A stretch of DNA of 64,000 nt from Sphingomonas crocodyli (GCF_004005865.1 NZ_SACN01000006.1:1-64000), one strand, 5' to 3'. Shown: positions 26,708 to 35,597, counted from the stretch's first letter. Made by a program: numbers and translations. Notes: generated from the letters alone by a model not told the origin.

Positions 26708-27814
26708 CTAGAGCGCGCGTTCCGAATCGAGGAAGCGTTCGACGGCGCCGAGATCGACCTGCTTGTCGAGGAAGGTCTGGCCGATGCCGCGTGCGAGGAG
26801 GAAGGGAAGGCGCCCGCCCTCCATCTTCTTGTCATGGAGCATATGCGCGACGAGGGCGGCGCCGGTCGTGTCGACATGCGCCTCGCGCAAGGTTGCGGGA
26901 AGTTGCGCGGCGCGCAGATGGGCGGTGACGCGATCGGCGTCGGCGGCGGGGCACAGGCCGAGGCTGGCCGAAAAGCGGAAGGCGAGCGCCATGCCCGCCG
27001 CAACCGCTTCGCCATGCAACAGCACATCCGAAAATCCGGTTTCGGCCTCCAGCGCGTGGCCGAAGGTGTGGCCGAGGTTGAGGAGCGCACGGGTGCCGCT
27101 GGTCTCGCGCTCATCCTCACCCACGATGCGCGCCTTGGCGGCGACGCTGGTGGCGATCGCATGTTCGCGCGCCTGCGCCTCGCCATCAAGCAGAGCGGGG
27201 CCGTTCACCTCGCACCAGTCGAAGAAGGCGGGATCGTCGATCAGGCCATATTTGACGACCTCGGCATAGCCCGCGCCCACTTCGCGGCGACCGAGCGTGT
27301 CGAGCGTGGTCGGATCGATCAGGACGTGGACCGGCTGATAGAAGGCGCCGATCAGGTTCTTGCCCGCCTTGGTGTTGATCGCGGTCTTGCCGCCGACCGA
27401 ACTGTCGACCTGCGCGAGCAGGGTCGTGGGCACCTGCACGAAGTTGCAGCCGCGCTTGAGCATCGAGGCGGCGAAGCCGACCAGATCGCCGATCACGCCG
27501 CCGCCCAGTGCGATCACGGTGTCCGATCGTTCGACACCCTCTTCGAGCAGGCGATCGGTGACGCGGGCAAGGTTAGCCCAGCTCTTGGTCGATTCGCCCG
27601 CGGGCAGGATTTCGATCGCGTGCGCGATCCCGGTGGCGTCGAGCGATGCCGACAGGCGGGGCCATTGATCGCGCGCCACATTTTCATCGGTCACGACCAC
27701 GAAGCGCCCGCGCTTCGCAAACGGCTTCAGCAATTCGCCCGCGCGATCGAGCGCGCCCGCCTCGACATGCACGTCGTAGCTGCGCTCACCGAGCGCCACC
27801 CGAACGTCGGTCAT
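26708..27814 (-). CDS. aroB: 3-dehydroquinate synthase
   Basis: 368 aa, normal length. Converts DAHP to 3-dehydroquinate in the shikimate pathway using NAD and a divalent metal. Motifs: ALGGGVIGDLVGFAASMLKRG (NAD binding), VPTTLLAQVDSSVGGKTAINTKAGKNLIGAFYQP, and the metal-site histidine region LLNLGHTFGHALEAETGF. Its ATG overlaps the aroK stop by 4 nt, the standard alphaproteobacterial aroK-aroB pair. Confidence 0.97.
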   Translation of the reverse strand: MTDVRVALGERSYDVHVEAGALDRAGELLKPFAKRGRFVVVTDENVARDQWPRLSASLDATGIAHAIEILPAGESTKSWANLARVTDRLLEEGVERSDTVIALGGGVIGDLVGFAASMLKRGCNFVQVPTTLLAQVDSSVGGKTAINTKAGKNLIGAFYQPVHVLIDPTTLDTLGRREVGAGYAEVVKYGLIDDPAFFDWCEVNGPALLDGEAQAREHAIATSVAAKARIVGEDERETSGTRALLNLGHTFGHALEAETGFSDVLLHGEAVAAGMALAFRFSASLGLCPAADADRVTAHLRAAQLPATLREAHVDTTGAALVAHMLHDKKMEGGRLPFLLARGIGQTFLDKQVDLGAVERFLDSERAL

Positions 27815-28371
27815 GCCGCGAGCGCCTTCAGGATGCTTTCGACGGTCGCTTCGTGCGGCAAAGGCTGGCTGCGGACGTGGATCGGCGCCATCGAGTAGAA
27901 GGGATTACGGATCGCCGCCAACTCGGCCAGCGCCTCGCGCGGATCGCGATTTTTCAGGAGCGGGCGGCTGCCGTCGCGGCGCTTCACCCGATCGACCAGC
28001 ACATCGAGATCGGCGTCGAGCCAGATCGCGGTCGCGCGTTCGAGGATCAGGGTGCGCGTCTCTTCCTGCATGAAGGCGCCGCCGCCGGTCGCGATCACCT
28101 TGGGCCGCCCATCGATCAGCCGCGCGATCACGCGCCGCTCGCCATCGCGGAACTCCTTCTCGCCGAACCGCTCGAAGATTTCGGGGATGGAGAGGCCCGC
28201 CGCGCGCTCGATCTCATGATCGGCATCGACGAAGGGAAGGTGCAGCCGCGCTGCCAGCCTTTTGCCCACCGTCGACTTGCCCGTGCCCATGAGCCCGATC
28301 AGCACCAGCGGCCGATCGAAGGTCAAAGACGGGGTGCTGTTATGCGGCATGTCGTCGAGGGCTATACACAT
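27811..28371 (-). CDS. aroK: Shikimate kinase
   Basis: 186 aa from the ATG at 28371, picked for GAGGGGA five nt upstream; 28350 is an alternative. P-loop LIGLMGTGKSTVGKRLA, DADHEIERAAG (shikimate binding), FRDGERRV and the GGGAFM loop are all present, with the adenine-binding RRDGSRPLLKN lid. Phosphorylates shikimate at the 3-OH. Overlaps aroB by 4 nt. The divergent microprotein-xerD operon starts 62 nt away. Confidence 0.96.
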   Translation of the reverse strand: MCIALDDMPHNSTPSLTFDRPLVLIGLMGTGKSTVGKRLAARLHLPFVDADHEIERAAGLSIPEIFERFGEKEFRDGERRVIARLIDGRPKVIATGGGAFMQEETRTLILERATAIWLDADLDVLVDRVKRRDGSRPLLKNRDPREALAELAAIRNPFYSMAPIHVRSQPLPHEATVESILKALAA

Positions 28372-28433
28372 GGGGGTCCCCTCGGGCAAAAGCGCGATCG
28401 TTGCAAGCATCGCCCCGTTTCCGAGGTATTCCA

Positions 28434-28571
28434 ATGTCCCGTGCCGCCGTCATCGCCCTGGTCGTCGTCCTGCTGATCGTCGCGGGTCTGCTCGCGCTCG
28501 GCTTCAAGCATGAGGATCGCCCGCTGACGACTGTCGAAAAGCCGATGCTGAACGAGACCGGAGCGCAATAA
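28434..28571 (+). CDS. 45-aa single-pass membrane microprotein
   Basis: Short frame with normal GC-rich codon use. Residues 4-23 (AAVIALVVVLLIVAGLLALG) form one transmembrane helix; the remaining 22 residues are polar (KHEDRPLTTVEKPMLNETGAQ) and probably face outward. Ends only 4 nt before the next ATG, so it looks like the first gene of an operon with the exported 598-aa protein and xerD. I do not recognise a family. Support is the coupling distance and the clean membrane-helix design. Confidence 0.6.
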   Translation: MSRAAVIALVVVLLIVAGLLALGFKHEDRPLTTVEKPMLNETGAQ

Positions 28572-28575
28572 GGCG

Positions 28576-30372
28576 ATGCGCAAATATTGGTTGGCGGGCG
28601 GCGGGGCGCTCGCCCTCGCGGCCGGGATCGCCAGCCTTGCGCCCGTCTTTGCCCAAGGCGCACCCGAATCGCTGCTGCCGCCCGGTTTCGGCGAGGCGCC
28701 CGCCCCGCGCCCGGCGCCGGCGACGCCCGCCCCTGCCCCCGGTCAACCCGCTCCTGCCGCCCCGGCACCCGCCGGGCCGACGCCCACGCTCGCGCTCGAT
28801 CCGGCGCTGTTCGCGCCCGCGCCGATGCCGGTTGCCGAGGCGCTGGAACTGCCGCCCAGCGCGCGTCGCCCGGTCGATCGCGTCGGGCTGGTCGCCGGGT
28901 TCGGGCCGACGACCTTCGGCACCGCGAGCGGCAAATACCTGGCGGGCATCATGCGCCGGCTCGATATGCCGCTGGCCTCGCGCTGGGCATCGATCACGGT
29001 GCGACGCGCGCTGATCTCGCGGGTCGAAACCCCCGCCGGGATCGCGCCGGCCGACTGGATCGCCGAGCGCGCCTGGCTGCTGCTGCGCATGGGCGAGGCC
29101 GATGGCGCGCGCATGCTCGTCCAGGCGGTCGACGTCGATCGTTACAATGCCAAGATGTATGCGGTGGCGGCGCAGACGGCGCTCGCGACCTCCGATCCCG
29201 CCGGCCTGTGCCCGCTGGCCGATGGCGGCGCGCTGCGTTCGAAGGAGACGATCTGGCCGATGGCGCGCGCGATCTGCGCAGGGCTTTCGGGCGACGGCGC
29301 GATCGCCGACGTGCTGATGGATCAGGCGCGTCGTAAGACCAGCGATCCGCGCGGGATCGACGTCCAGCTGGCCGAAAAGGTGCTGGGCGTAAACGGATCG
29401 GGCGCGCGTTCGGTCAACATCGAATGGACCGGCGTGAACCAGCTGACCAGCTGGCGCTTCGGCATGGCGAGCGCGCTGGGCGTGACCGTGCCTGCCGATC
29501 TGATGGCGACGGTCGGCCCGCAGGTCGCCGCGTGGCAGGCGCGCAGCCCGATGCTGCCCGCCGCCGACCGTATCGACGCGGCGCTGATCGCCGCACGTCT
29601 GGGCGTCTTTTCGAACGCGGCCCTGGTCGATCTCTACGGCCAGCTGGCGGACGATGGCGAGGAACTGACCGCCGACAGCAAGGGCGGGCGCCTGCGCGCT
29701 TGCTATGTCGGCGACGATGACGGCGCGCGCGTCGCCGCGATGCGCTGGTTCTGGAAGGGCGAGGGCAAGGAAGAAGGCGCAGCGCACGATCGCTTCCCGC
29801 AGCTGATCCTCACCGCGCGGGCTGCCGCCGGCGTCACGCCGAACAGCGATTTTGCGGGCGACGTCACCGATCTGGTCGGATCGATGATGACCGCAGGGCT
29901 CGATCGTCGCGCCGCGCGCTGGGCGCCGGTGATCGCGGGCATGTCCGACGAAAAGGCCGATGCCGCCTGGGCGATCCTGGCGGTGGGCGCGCCCGAGCCT
30001 GTGGTCGATACCCGCGTCCCCCGCGTCGATGCCTTTGCGGGCCGCGTCGAGGCGACCGATCCGCATAAGGCCAAGATGCTGATCGCGGCGCTGGCGGGTC
30101 TCGGTCGGCTGGGCGGCGAGGACGCGCCCAAGCTCTATTCGGATCACGGCGTGACGTTCGACCTCACGTCCAACTGGGCGCAGTTGATCCGCCGCGCGGC
30201 CTTCGATCGCCAGCCGGGCACGGTCGCCCTGCTCGTCGCGATGGGGATGCAGCGGATGGAATGGCGGTCGGTCTCGCCCGCTCTGTTCTACACGATGCTC
30301 CGCTCGCTGCGCGAAGTCGGCCTCGACGGCGAGGCGCGCATGATCGCCGCGGAGGCGATGACGCGGCTATGA
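28576..30372 (+). CDS. Exported protein of unknown function, xerD-linked
   Basis: 598 aa. Signal peptide (YWLAGGGALALAAGIASLAPVFAQG), then a proline/alanine-rich linker to about residue 72, then a long Ala-rich, mostly helical region with repeated AxxxA packing that resembles helical-repeat or TPR-like domains. Only two cysteines (Cys213 region and C235 region) are obvious. No catalytic motif is recognised. It begins 4 nt after the microprotein and its stop overlaps the xerD start (ATGA), so all three genes are translationally coupled. Confidence 0.8.
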   Translation: MRKYWLAGGGALALAAGIASLAPVFAQGAPESLLPPGFGEAPAPRPAPATPAPAPGQPAPAAPAPAGPTPTLALDPALFAPAPMPVAEALELPPSARRPVDRVGLVAGFGPTTFGTASGKYLAGIMRRLDMPLASRWASITVRRALISRVETPAGIAPADWIAERAWLLLRMGEADGARMLVQAVDVDRYNAKMYAVAAQTALATSDPAGLCPLADGGALRSKETIWPMARAICAGLSGDGAIADVLMDQARRKTSDPRGIDVQLAEKVLGVNGSGARSVNIEWTGVNQLTSWRFGMASALGVTVPADLMATVGPQVAAWQARSPMLPAADRIDAALIAARLGVFSNAALVDLYGQLADDGEELTADSKGGRLRACYVGDDDGARVAAMRWFWKGEGKEEGAAHDRFPQLILTARAAAGVTPNSDFAGDVTDLVGSMMTAGLDRRAARWAPVIAGMSDEKADAAWAILAVGAPEPVVDTRVPRVDAFAGRVEATDPHKAKMLIAALAGLGRLGGEDAPKLYSDHGVTFDLTSNWAQLIRRAAFDRQPGTVALLVAMGMQRMEWRSVSPALFYTMLRSLREVGLDGEARMIAAEAMTRL

Positions 30373-31253
30373 GCGATACCGACGCCATTCGTCGGTTCCT
30401 CGAAATGCTGGCGGTGGAAGCCGGCGCTGCGAAGAATACGGTGCTGGCTTACGGCACCGACCTGCGCGGAGCATCCGAATTTCTGGACGGCGGGCTGAGC
30501 CGCGCGGATGAGGCGGCGATCCGGCGGCTTGCGAGCGAGTGGATGCCGCTCACCAACTCCTCGGTCGCGCGCAAGGCATCGGTGCTGCGGCGTTTCTTCG
30601 CCTTTCTGCAGAATGAGGGCGATCGGCCCGACGATCCATCCGACGCCCTGCCCCGCCCCGCGACCCGCCGGCCATTGCCGAAGACGCTGGGGCATGACGA
30701 TATCGCCAAGCTGTTCGCGGCGCTGGAGGAACGGCGCGAGGAGCGGCACGCCGATCCGCTGACCCTGCGGCTGATCGCTCTGCTCGAACTACTCTACGGA
30801 TCCGGCCTGCGCGCGACCGAACTGGTGTCGCTGCCGCGTCAGGCGCTGCGCGGGGATCAGCCCTTCCTGATCCTGCGCGGCAAGGGCGGGCGCGAGCGGC
30901 TCGTCCCGATATCCGATCGCGCGCGCGCCGCCGTCGCGGAATGGCGGGTGCATGTGCCGACCGACCAGCCTTTCCTGTTCCCGTCCGGCCACAGCCATCT
31001 GAGCCGCGTCCGCCTGTTCCAGCTTGTCCGCGAGCTCGCCGCCGACGCCGGCATCCCGCCCCAACGCATCAGCCCCCACGTCCTGCGCCACGCCTTCGCG
31101 ACCCACCTGCTCGAAGGCGGGGCGGACCTGCGCGCGCTCCAGACGATGCTGGGCCATGCCGACATCGCAACGACCGAGATCTACACCCATGTCGACAGCA
31201 GCCGACTGGTCGAACTGGTCAATGCGCGCCATCCGTTGATGGATCGCGATTGA
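30369..31253 (+). CDS. xerD: Tyrosine recombinase XerD
   Basis: 294 aa. N-terminal SAM-like core-binding domain (RRFLEMLAVEAGAAKNTVLAYGTDL). Catalytic residues: Arg148 (SGLRATEL), Lys172 (GKGGRERLVP), His237 and Arg240 (SPHVLRHAFATHLL), His263 (LGHADIATT) and nucleophile Tyr272 (EIYTHVD). All intact. Resolves chromosome dimers at dif with XerC. Proximity to aroK is typical in alphaproteobacteria. Translation is coupled to an exported protein, which is unusual for a cytoplasmic recombinase. Confidence 0.93.
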   Translation: MSDTDAIRRFLEMLAVEAGAAKNTVLAYGTDLRGASEFLDGGLSRADEAAIRRLASEWMPLTNSSVARKASVLRRFFAFLQNEGDRPDDPSDALPRPATRRPLPKTLGHDDIAKLFAALEERREERHADPLTLRLIALLELLYGSGLRATELVSLPRQALRGDQPFLILRGKGGRERLVPISDRARAAVAEWRVHVPTDQPFLFPSGHSHLSRVRLFQLVRELAADAGIPPQRISPHVLRHAFATHLLEGGADLRALQTMLGHADIATTEIYTHVDSSRLVELVNARHPLMDRD

Positions 31254-31273
31254 TTTTGGGGCTGATTGAAGCC

Positions 31274-31300
31274 GTCCACAAAATCCCTTATCTTGTGGAC
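31274..31300. promoter_or_regulatory. Candidate operator: inverted repeat upstream of a toxin-antitoxin pair
   Basis: GTCCACAA (31274-31281) and TTGTGGAC (31293-31300) are perfect inverted arms with an 11-nt centre. The right arm touches the antitoxin ATG at 31301. Binding here would block both promoter and start, fitting autorepression by the antitoxin. Confidence 0.55.
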
Positions 31301-31570
31301 ATGAATAAGCCGATGACCCTCAACGTCCGCATCAGCGGCGCGCTCAGCGAATTCGTCGCTGCGAATGTCGGTGAGGACCGCGCCTATGAGAGCATCTCGG
31401 ACTATATCGAGGATGTTATCCGCCGCGACAAAGAGCGGGTTGAGCGCGAAGGATTTGAACGGTTGAAGGCTGAACTGCAGGCCGCCTTTGCGCAATCCGA
31501 CGATGATGGGCGGATTGTCACACTTGAAGACGTGATCACCCGCAATCGGGCGCGGTTTGAAGCTGAGTGA
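31301..31570 (+). CDS. ParD-type antitoxin
   Basis: 89 aa. TLNVRISGALSEFVAANVGEDRAYESISDYIEDVIRRDKER is a ribbon-helix-helix of the ParD kind; the acidic C-terminal AAFAQSDDDGRIVTLEDVITRNRARFEAE should bind the toxin. Overlaps the toxin GTG (GTGA). Base composition is less GC-rich than the flanking xerD and accA, which suggests later arrival. Confidence 0.83.
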   Translation: MNKPMTLNVRISGALSEFVAANVGEDRAYESISDYIEDVIRRDKERVEREGFERLKAELQAAFAQSDDDGRIVTLEDVITRNRARFEAE

Positions 31571-31875
31571 CAGGATATCGACTGTCGGCGGTTGCCGACC
31601 AACAGGTCGATGAGATTTACGCTTATTCGCGTGAGCAATGGGGAGCCACGCAGGCGCTCAATTACCTAAGCGGGCTGTTTGACTGTTTTACAGCCATCGG
31701 GCGCGGCGATCATATTTCACGCTCCATTCCCGCCGAATATGCCGTCGCGGGCTTCTACGCCCGCTATCGCAATCATCACATATATTGGCGGCGTCGAACG
31801 GACGGATCGGCGTACATTCTGGCCATCCTTCACCAGAGCATGCATCAATCCGCACGTCTCAAAGACGACCTTTAA
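31567..31875 (+). CDS. RelE/ParE family toxin
   Basis: 102 aa with a GTG start at 31567 overlapping the antitoxin TGA. Pattern YRLSAVADQQVDEIYAYSREQWGATQALNYLSGLFDCF and later YRNHHIYWRRRTDGSAYILAILHQSMHQSARL matches the ParE/RelE toxin fold. Lower GC than neighbours. With its antitoxin it forms a complete type II module just downstream of xerD. Confidence 0.85.
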   Translation: MTGYRLSAVADQQVDEIYAYSREQWGATQALNYLSGLFDCFTAIGRGDHISRSIPAEYAVAGFYARYRNHHIYWRRRTDGSAYILAILHQSMHQSARLKDDL

Positions 31876-31953
31876 CCTCCGCGCCGTTGCGCGGAACCGC
31901 CCTGCTTATCCGAACATTCTGATGCCCATCGAACCGAGAAGGAGTGTCGTTCG

Positions 31954-32217
31954 ATGGTGCGTATGCTTATTCCCGCCGCCCTGATCGCGGCGGCCGTCGC
32001 CAGCCCTGCCCTCGCCGATCGCGGACCGAGCAGGGAGGAAGCCGCGGCGATCGCGGCGAAGCTGACCGAGGCGGGGTTCAAAAGCTGGAACAAGGTCGAG
32101 TTCGACGAGGACGGCCCCATCTGGAAGGTCGACGATGCCCGTACGATCGAGGGCAAGACCTATGACCTGCAACTCGACCCCACACATTATGGAATCGTCA
32201 AGAAGGATGGGGATTAA
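31954..32217 (+). CDS. Small periplasmic PepSY-like protein
   Basis: 87 aa. Signal peptide (MLIPAALIAAAVASPALA-DRG). The mature part SREEAAAIAAKLTEAGFKSWNKVEFDEDGPIWKVDDARTIEGKTYDLQLDP follows the PepSY pattern: helix, then a Gly-rich turn and two strands with a W.V and YD.Q.D. PepSY domains are small secreted or membrane-bound modules, often inhibitory or ligand-binding. A strong inverted repeat follows the stop. Confidence 0.75.
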   Translation: MVRMLIPAALIAAAVASPALADRGPSREEAAAIAAKLTEAGFKSWNKVEFDEDGPIWKVDDARTIEGKTYDLQLDPTHYGIVKKDGD

Positions 32218-32246
32218 GTGTTTTTGATCCAGCGCACGCTGGATAG

Positions 32247-32326
32247 CTGCGCCGGCCCGCTCCCCCACCCGACCTCCCACAAGATACTACCGCTGGGAGG
32301 TCGGGTGGGGGAGCGGGCTGGCGCAG
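32247..32326. repeat. Long near-perfect inverted repeat downstream of the PepSY gene
   Basis: 33-nt arms at 32247-32279 and 32294-32326 match with one mismatch; the loop is 14 nt. The arm contains CCCGCTCCCCCACCCGACC. It could form a very stable hairpin and end the upstream transcript. It also separates the toxin-antitoxin/PepSY genes from accA. Confidence 0.8.
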
Positions 32327-32403
32327 CGACGTTCGGCGCATGCCGAACCAAAAACGCCCCGCGTTTCGTTGACGCCGCGCGCCCGGCGTCCTAACCGGGC
32401 GCG

Positions 32404-33345
32404 ATGGCAGTCTATCTGGAATTCGAGAAGCCGATCGCGGAGCTGCAGGCGAAGATCGCCGAGCTGCGCGACACCGCCGATGCCGGCGACATCGATATCG
32501 ACGCGGAAATCGCGAAGCTTGAGGCGAAATCCGACAAGCTGTTGCGCGATACCTACGCGAAGCTGAGCCCGTGGCAGAAGACGCAGGTGGCGCGGCATCC
32601 CGAACGCCCGCACTTCAAACATTATGTCGCAGGCTTCGTTACCGATTTCATGCCGCTGGCCGGCGACCGTGCCTTTGCCGACGATCAGGCGATCCTGGGC
32701 GGTTTCGGCCGGATCGGCGGACGTCGCGTGATGGTGATCGGCCATGAAAAAGGCGACGACACCGCATCGCGCATCCGCCACAATTTCGGCATGGCGAAGC
32801 CCGAGGGCTATCGCAAGGCGATCCGCCTGATGCAGCTGGCCGATCGCTTCGGCCTGCCGGTCGTCAGCCTGGTCGACACCTCCGGCGCCTTCCCCGGCAT
32901 CCAGGCCGAGGAGCGCGGACAGGCGGAGGCCATCGCGCGTTCGACCGAACAATGCCTGGCGCTGGGCGTGCCGATGATCGCGGCGGTGGTCGGCGAAGGC
33001 GGATCGGGCGGCGCGATCGCGATTGCGGCCGCGAACCGCGTGCTGATGTTCGAACATGCCGTCTATTCGGTGATCTCCCCCGAAGGCTGCGCGTCGATCC
33101 TGTGGCGCACCGGCGACAAGGCCCCCGACGCGGCCGAGGCGATGAAGGTGACGGCGGCGGACCTGAAGGGCCTGGGCGTGGTCGATCGTGTCGTGCCCGA
33201 GCCGGTGGGCGGCGCGCATCGCGATCCGGCGGCGGCGATCGAGGCGCTGGGCAAGGCGATCGACGAGGAACTGGCCAGTTTCAAGAACCAGTCGGCCAAA
33301 TCGATCCGCGCCAGCCGGCAGGACAAGTTCCTCAAGATCGGCTGA
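32404..33345 (+). CDS. accA: Acetyl-CoA carboxylase carboxyltransferase subunit alpha
   Basis: 313 aa, standard length. N-terminal YLEFEKPIAELQAKIAELRDTA, then the crotonase-fold core with the oxyanion-hole motifs VSLVDTSGAFPGIQAEERGQ and VVGEGGSGGAIAIA, and YSVISPEGCASILWR. Transfers carboxyl from carboxybiotin to acetyl-CoA with AccD. Monocistronic here; accD lies elsewhere, as is usual. A family B repeat follows. Confidence 0.97.
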   Translation: MAVYLEFEKPIAELQAKIAELRDTADAGDIDIDAEIAKLEAKSDKLLRDTYAKLSPWQKTQVARHPERPHFKHYVAGFVTDFMPLAGDRAFADDQAILGGFGRIGGRRVMVIGHEKGDDTASRIRHNFGMAKPEGYRKAIRLMQLADRFGLPVVSLVDTSGAFPGIQAEERGQAEAIARSTEQCLALGVPMIAAVVGEGGSGGAIAIAAANRVLMFEHAVYSVISPEGCASILWRTGDKAPDAAEAMKVTAADLKGLGVVDRVVPEPVGGAHRDPAAAIEALGKAIDEELASFKNQSAKSIRASRQDKFLKIG

Positions 33346-33355
33346 CCTTCTAAAA

Positions 33356-33478
33356 TCCTCCCCGACACGGGGAGGTGGCGCCGAAGGCGACGGAGGGGGC
33401 GCGAGGCTGGACGGATCGCTTGTGGCGAACCCCCTCCACCATGCTACGCATGGTCCCCCTCCCCGTACCGGGGAGGAA
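33356..33478. repeat. Intergenic repeat, family B, copy 2
   Basis: Same architecture as 8830-8948: left hairpin CCTCCCCGACACGGGGAGG, shared core with GGCGCCGAAGGCGACGGAGG, a variable centre, and right hairpin CCTCCCCGTACCGGGGAGG (33458-33476). It lies between two genes on the same strand (accA and M48 protease). Confidence 0.8.
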
Positions 33479-33507
33479 CTCAACGCTTCTCGGATCATTT
33501 CGCCGCC

Positions 33508-34935
33508 ATGAAGAAACTGATCCTCGCCCTGTCCATCGCCACGACGGCGCTCGTCGCAACCCCGTTGGTCGCCCAGTCGATTTCGGCGAGCGACAAGAAG
33601 ATCGGGGCGCAGGCCAATCCCGAACTCGTCGCCCAATTTGGCGGCGCGATGAAGGGGCCGGCGGCCGATTATGTCGCGCGCGTCGGCAAGCGGATCGCGG
33701 TGCAATCGGGCCTGTCGAACTCCGAACGCGACTTTACCGTCACCCTGCTCGATTCGCCGGTGGAGAATGCCTTCGCGATCCCCGGCGGCTATGTGTACGT
33801 GACGCGCGGCCTGCTGGCGCTGATGAACGACGAGGCCGAACTGGCATCGGTTATGGGGCATGAGGTGGGCCATGTCGCCGCCCGCCACGCCGCGAGCCGC
33901 CAGCGCACGTCGACGATCACCTCCGTCCTCGCCGGGCTGGCCGGTGCGATGGCGGGCAATTCGGGGCTGGGCAGCCTGATCGGGCGCGGCGCGGGCGTCG
34001 GCGCCGATCTGGTCAACAAGGGGTTTTCGCGCAGCCAGGAATATCAGGCGGACGATCTGGGCGTCCGTTACCTCGCCAGCGGCGGATATGATCCCACCGC
34101 CGCCGCCGACATGCTGGCGCAGCTCGACGCGACCAAGACGCTGACCGCCAAGACGACCGGCAAGGACAGCAGCATCCCAACCTGGGCGAGCACCCACCCC
34201 AATTCGGGCGACCGCGTCACCCGCGCCGAGGGCAAGGCGCGCGAGACGGGCAAGCAGGGCGGCGAACGCAACCGCGCCGCCTTCCTCGCCGCGATCGACG
34301 GCCTCGTTTACGGCGAGGATCCGGCCAAAGGCTATATGGAGGGCCGCGTCTTCAAGCTGCCGACCGAGCGGCTGAGCTTCGCGGTGCCGTTCAACTTCAC
34401 CGTTAACAATGGCGATACGGCGGTGACGATGGCGGGATCGAACGGACAGGCCATCTTCGCGGGCGGCAAGATCGAAGGGACGCTGGCGGCCCATGTCGAT
34501 CGCGTATTCCGGGGATTGTCACAGAACGGCGTCCAGCACGGGCAGGTGAACAGCAGCAAGATCGGCGATCTGCCGATGGCCTACAGCTTCGGCCAGGCGA
34601 ACAGCAATGCGGGCGTCCTCGACGTCGGCGTGTTCGCCTATGACTTCGGCGGCGGCAAGGCGTTCCATTTCATCACTCTCACCCGATCCGGCGCGGGGAT
34701 CGGCCCGTTCGAACCGCTGATCAACAGCATGAAGCGGATGAGCGAGGAGGAAGCGCGCACCACCAAGCCGATGCGCGTCAAGGTGGTCACCGTAAAGGCA
34801 GGCGACACCGCCCAAAGCCTATCGAAGCAGATGGCCCAAGGCGACTATCAGCTCGATCGCTTCCTGACGATCAACGGCATCGGCGCGGACGCACCGCTGC
34901 GCGCGGGCGACAAGGTGAAGCTGATCGTTCGTTAA
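33508..34935 (+). CDS. Exported M48 family metalloprotease with C-terminal LysM-like domain
   Basis: 475 aa. Signal peptide to about residue 23 (ALVATPLVAQ). Zinc site His118-Glu-Val-Gly-His122 (MGHEVGHVAARH) with the third ligand region SQEYQADDLGVRYLASGGYDP. A 45-residue C-terminal module (VKAGDTAQSLSKQMAQGDYQLDRFLTINGI...LRAGDKVKLIV) resembles LysM and may hold the enzyme at peptidoglycan. BepA/YfgC-like periplasmic quality-control protease is the likeliest role. Stop overlaps the convergent HPP gene. Confidence 0.9.
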   Translation: MKKLILALSIATTALVATPLVAQSISASDKKIGAQANPELVAQFGGAMKGPAADYVARVGKRIAVQSGLSNSERDFTVTLLDSPVENAFAIPGGYVYVTRGLLALMNDEAELASVMGHEVGHVAARHAASRQRTSTITSVLAGLAGAMAGNSGLGSLIGRGAGVGADLVNKGFSRSQEYQADDLGVRYLASGGYDPTAAADMLAQLDATKTLTAKTTGKDSSIPTWASTHPNSGDRVTRAEGKARETGKQGGERNRAAFLAAIDGLVYGEDPAKGYMEGRVFKLPTERLSFAVPFNFTVNNGDTAVTMAGSNGQAIFAGGKIEGTLAAHVDRVFRGLSQNGVQHGQVNSSKIGDLPMAYSFGQANSNAGVLDVGVFAYDFGGGKAFHFITLTRSGAGIGPFEPLINSMKRMSEEEARTTKPMRVKVVTVKAGDTAQSLSKQMAQGDYQLDRFLTINGIGADAPLRAGDKVKLIVR

Positions 34936-35597
34936 GGACGGCGGCGTTCGTTCGCGTGATGCTCGGCGCGCGTGAGGAGCGCGTCGAGATCGGCGCGGGC
35001 GATGTCGAAGCTGTCGGGCATATCGGCCAGCGCGCGATCGATGTCGGTGAGGTGGAGACCCAGTGGTTCAGGGACCGGCGGCAGCGGGCGGTGCGGATAG
35101 CTGTGGCCCGACCAGCGGTGGAAGGCGATGGCCAGCGCCGCCAGCGCGATCGAGTTGATCCCGACCGGCACGAAGGCGAAGCCCCATCCCGCCGCATGGA
35201 TCGCCGGCCCGCCGATCACCGCCGTCAGCGCGGCCGCGCCGCCCGGCGGATGCAGGCAGCGCAGCAGCGACATCACGAGGATCGCCGCGCCCACCGCGAC
35301 ACCCGCGGCGACCGCCGGTTCGGGCACCAGCTTGAACGCGGCGATCCCGATCAAGGTCGACACGATATTGCCGCCCACCACCGACCAGGGCTGCGCCAGC
35401 GGACTGGCGGGCACCGCGAAGGCGAGCACCGCAGACGCACCGATGGGGGCGACGATCAGCGGCAGATCGGCCATCGCGAAGGGATAATAAGCGCAGACCA
35501 GCATCGTCAGCGTGATACCCAGCAACGCGCCCACGCTGGCGATGGCGCGATCGCCCAACGTGGCGCCGGCGATCAGGGGGCGGAACCAGGATGTCAT
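34932..35597 (-). CDS. HPP family membrane protein
   Basis: 221 aa. Several membrane helices, e.g. ALLGITLTMLVCAYYPFA and AVAAGVAVGAAILVMSLLRC, with the motif CLHPPGGAAALTAVIGG that names the HPP family (integral membrane proteins proposed to carry anions such as nitrite in some lineages). The cytosolic C-terminal 50 residues are polar. Convergent with and overlapping the M48 gene by 4 nt. Substrate unknown. Confidence 0.87.
   Translation of the reverse strand: MTSWFRPLIAGATLGDRAIASVGALLGITLTMLVCAYYPFAMADLPLIVAPIGASAVLAFAVPASPLAQPWSVVGGNIVSTLIGIAAFKLVPEPAVAAGVAVGAAILVMSLLRCLHPPGGAAALTAVIGGPAIHAAGWGFAFVPVGINSIALAALAIAFHRWSGHSYPHRPLPPVPEPLGLHLTDIDRALADMPDSFDIARADLDALLTRAEHHANERRRP

Noticed and set aside
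30369..31253. XerD-like recombinase considered as a phage or island integrase
   Set aside because: It lacks integrase arm-binding features, sits beside aroK as the housekeeping XerD does, and no att repeats or phage genes flank it.
32287..34494. A 735-codon minus-strand frame across accA and the M48 protease
   Set aside because: Spans a repeat and two certain plus-strand genes; no motif.
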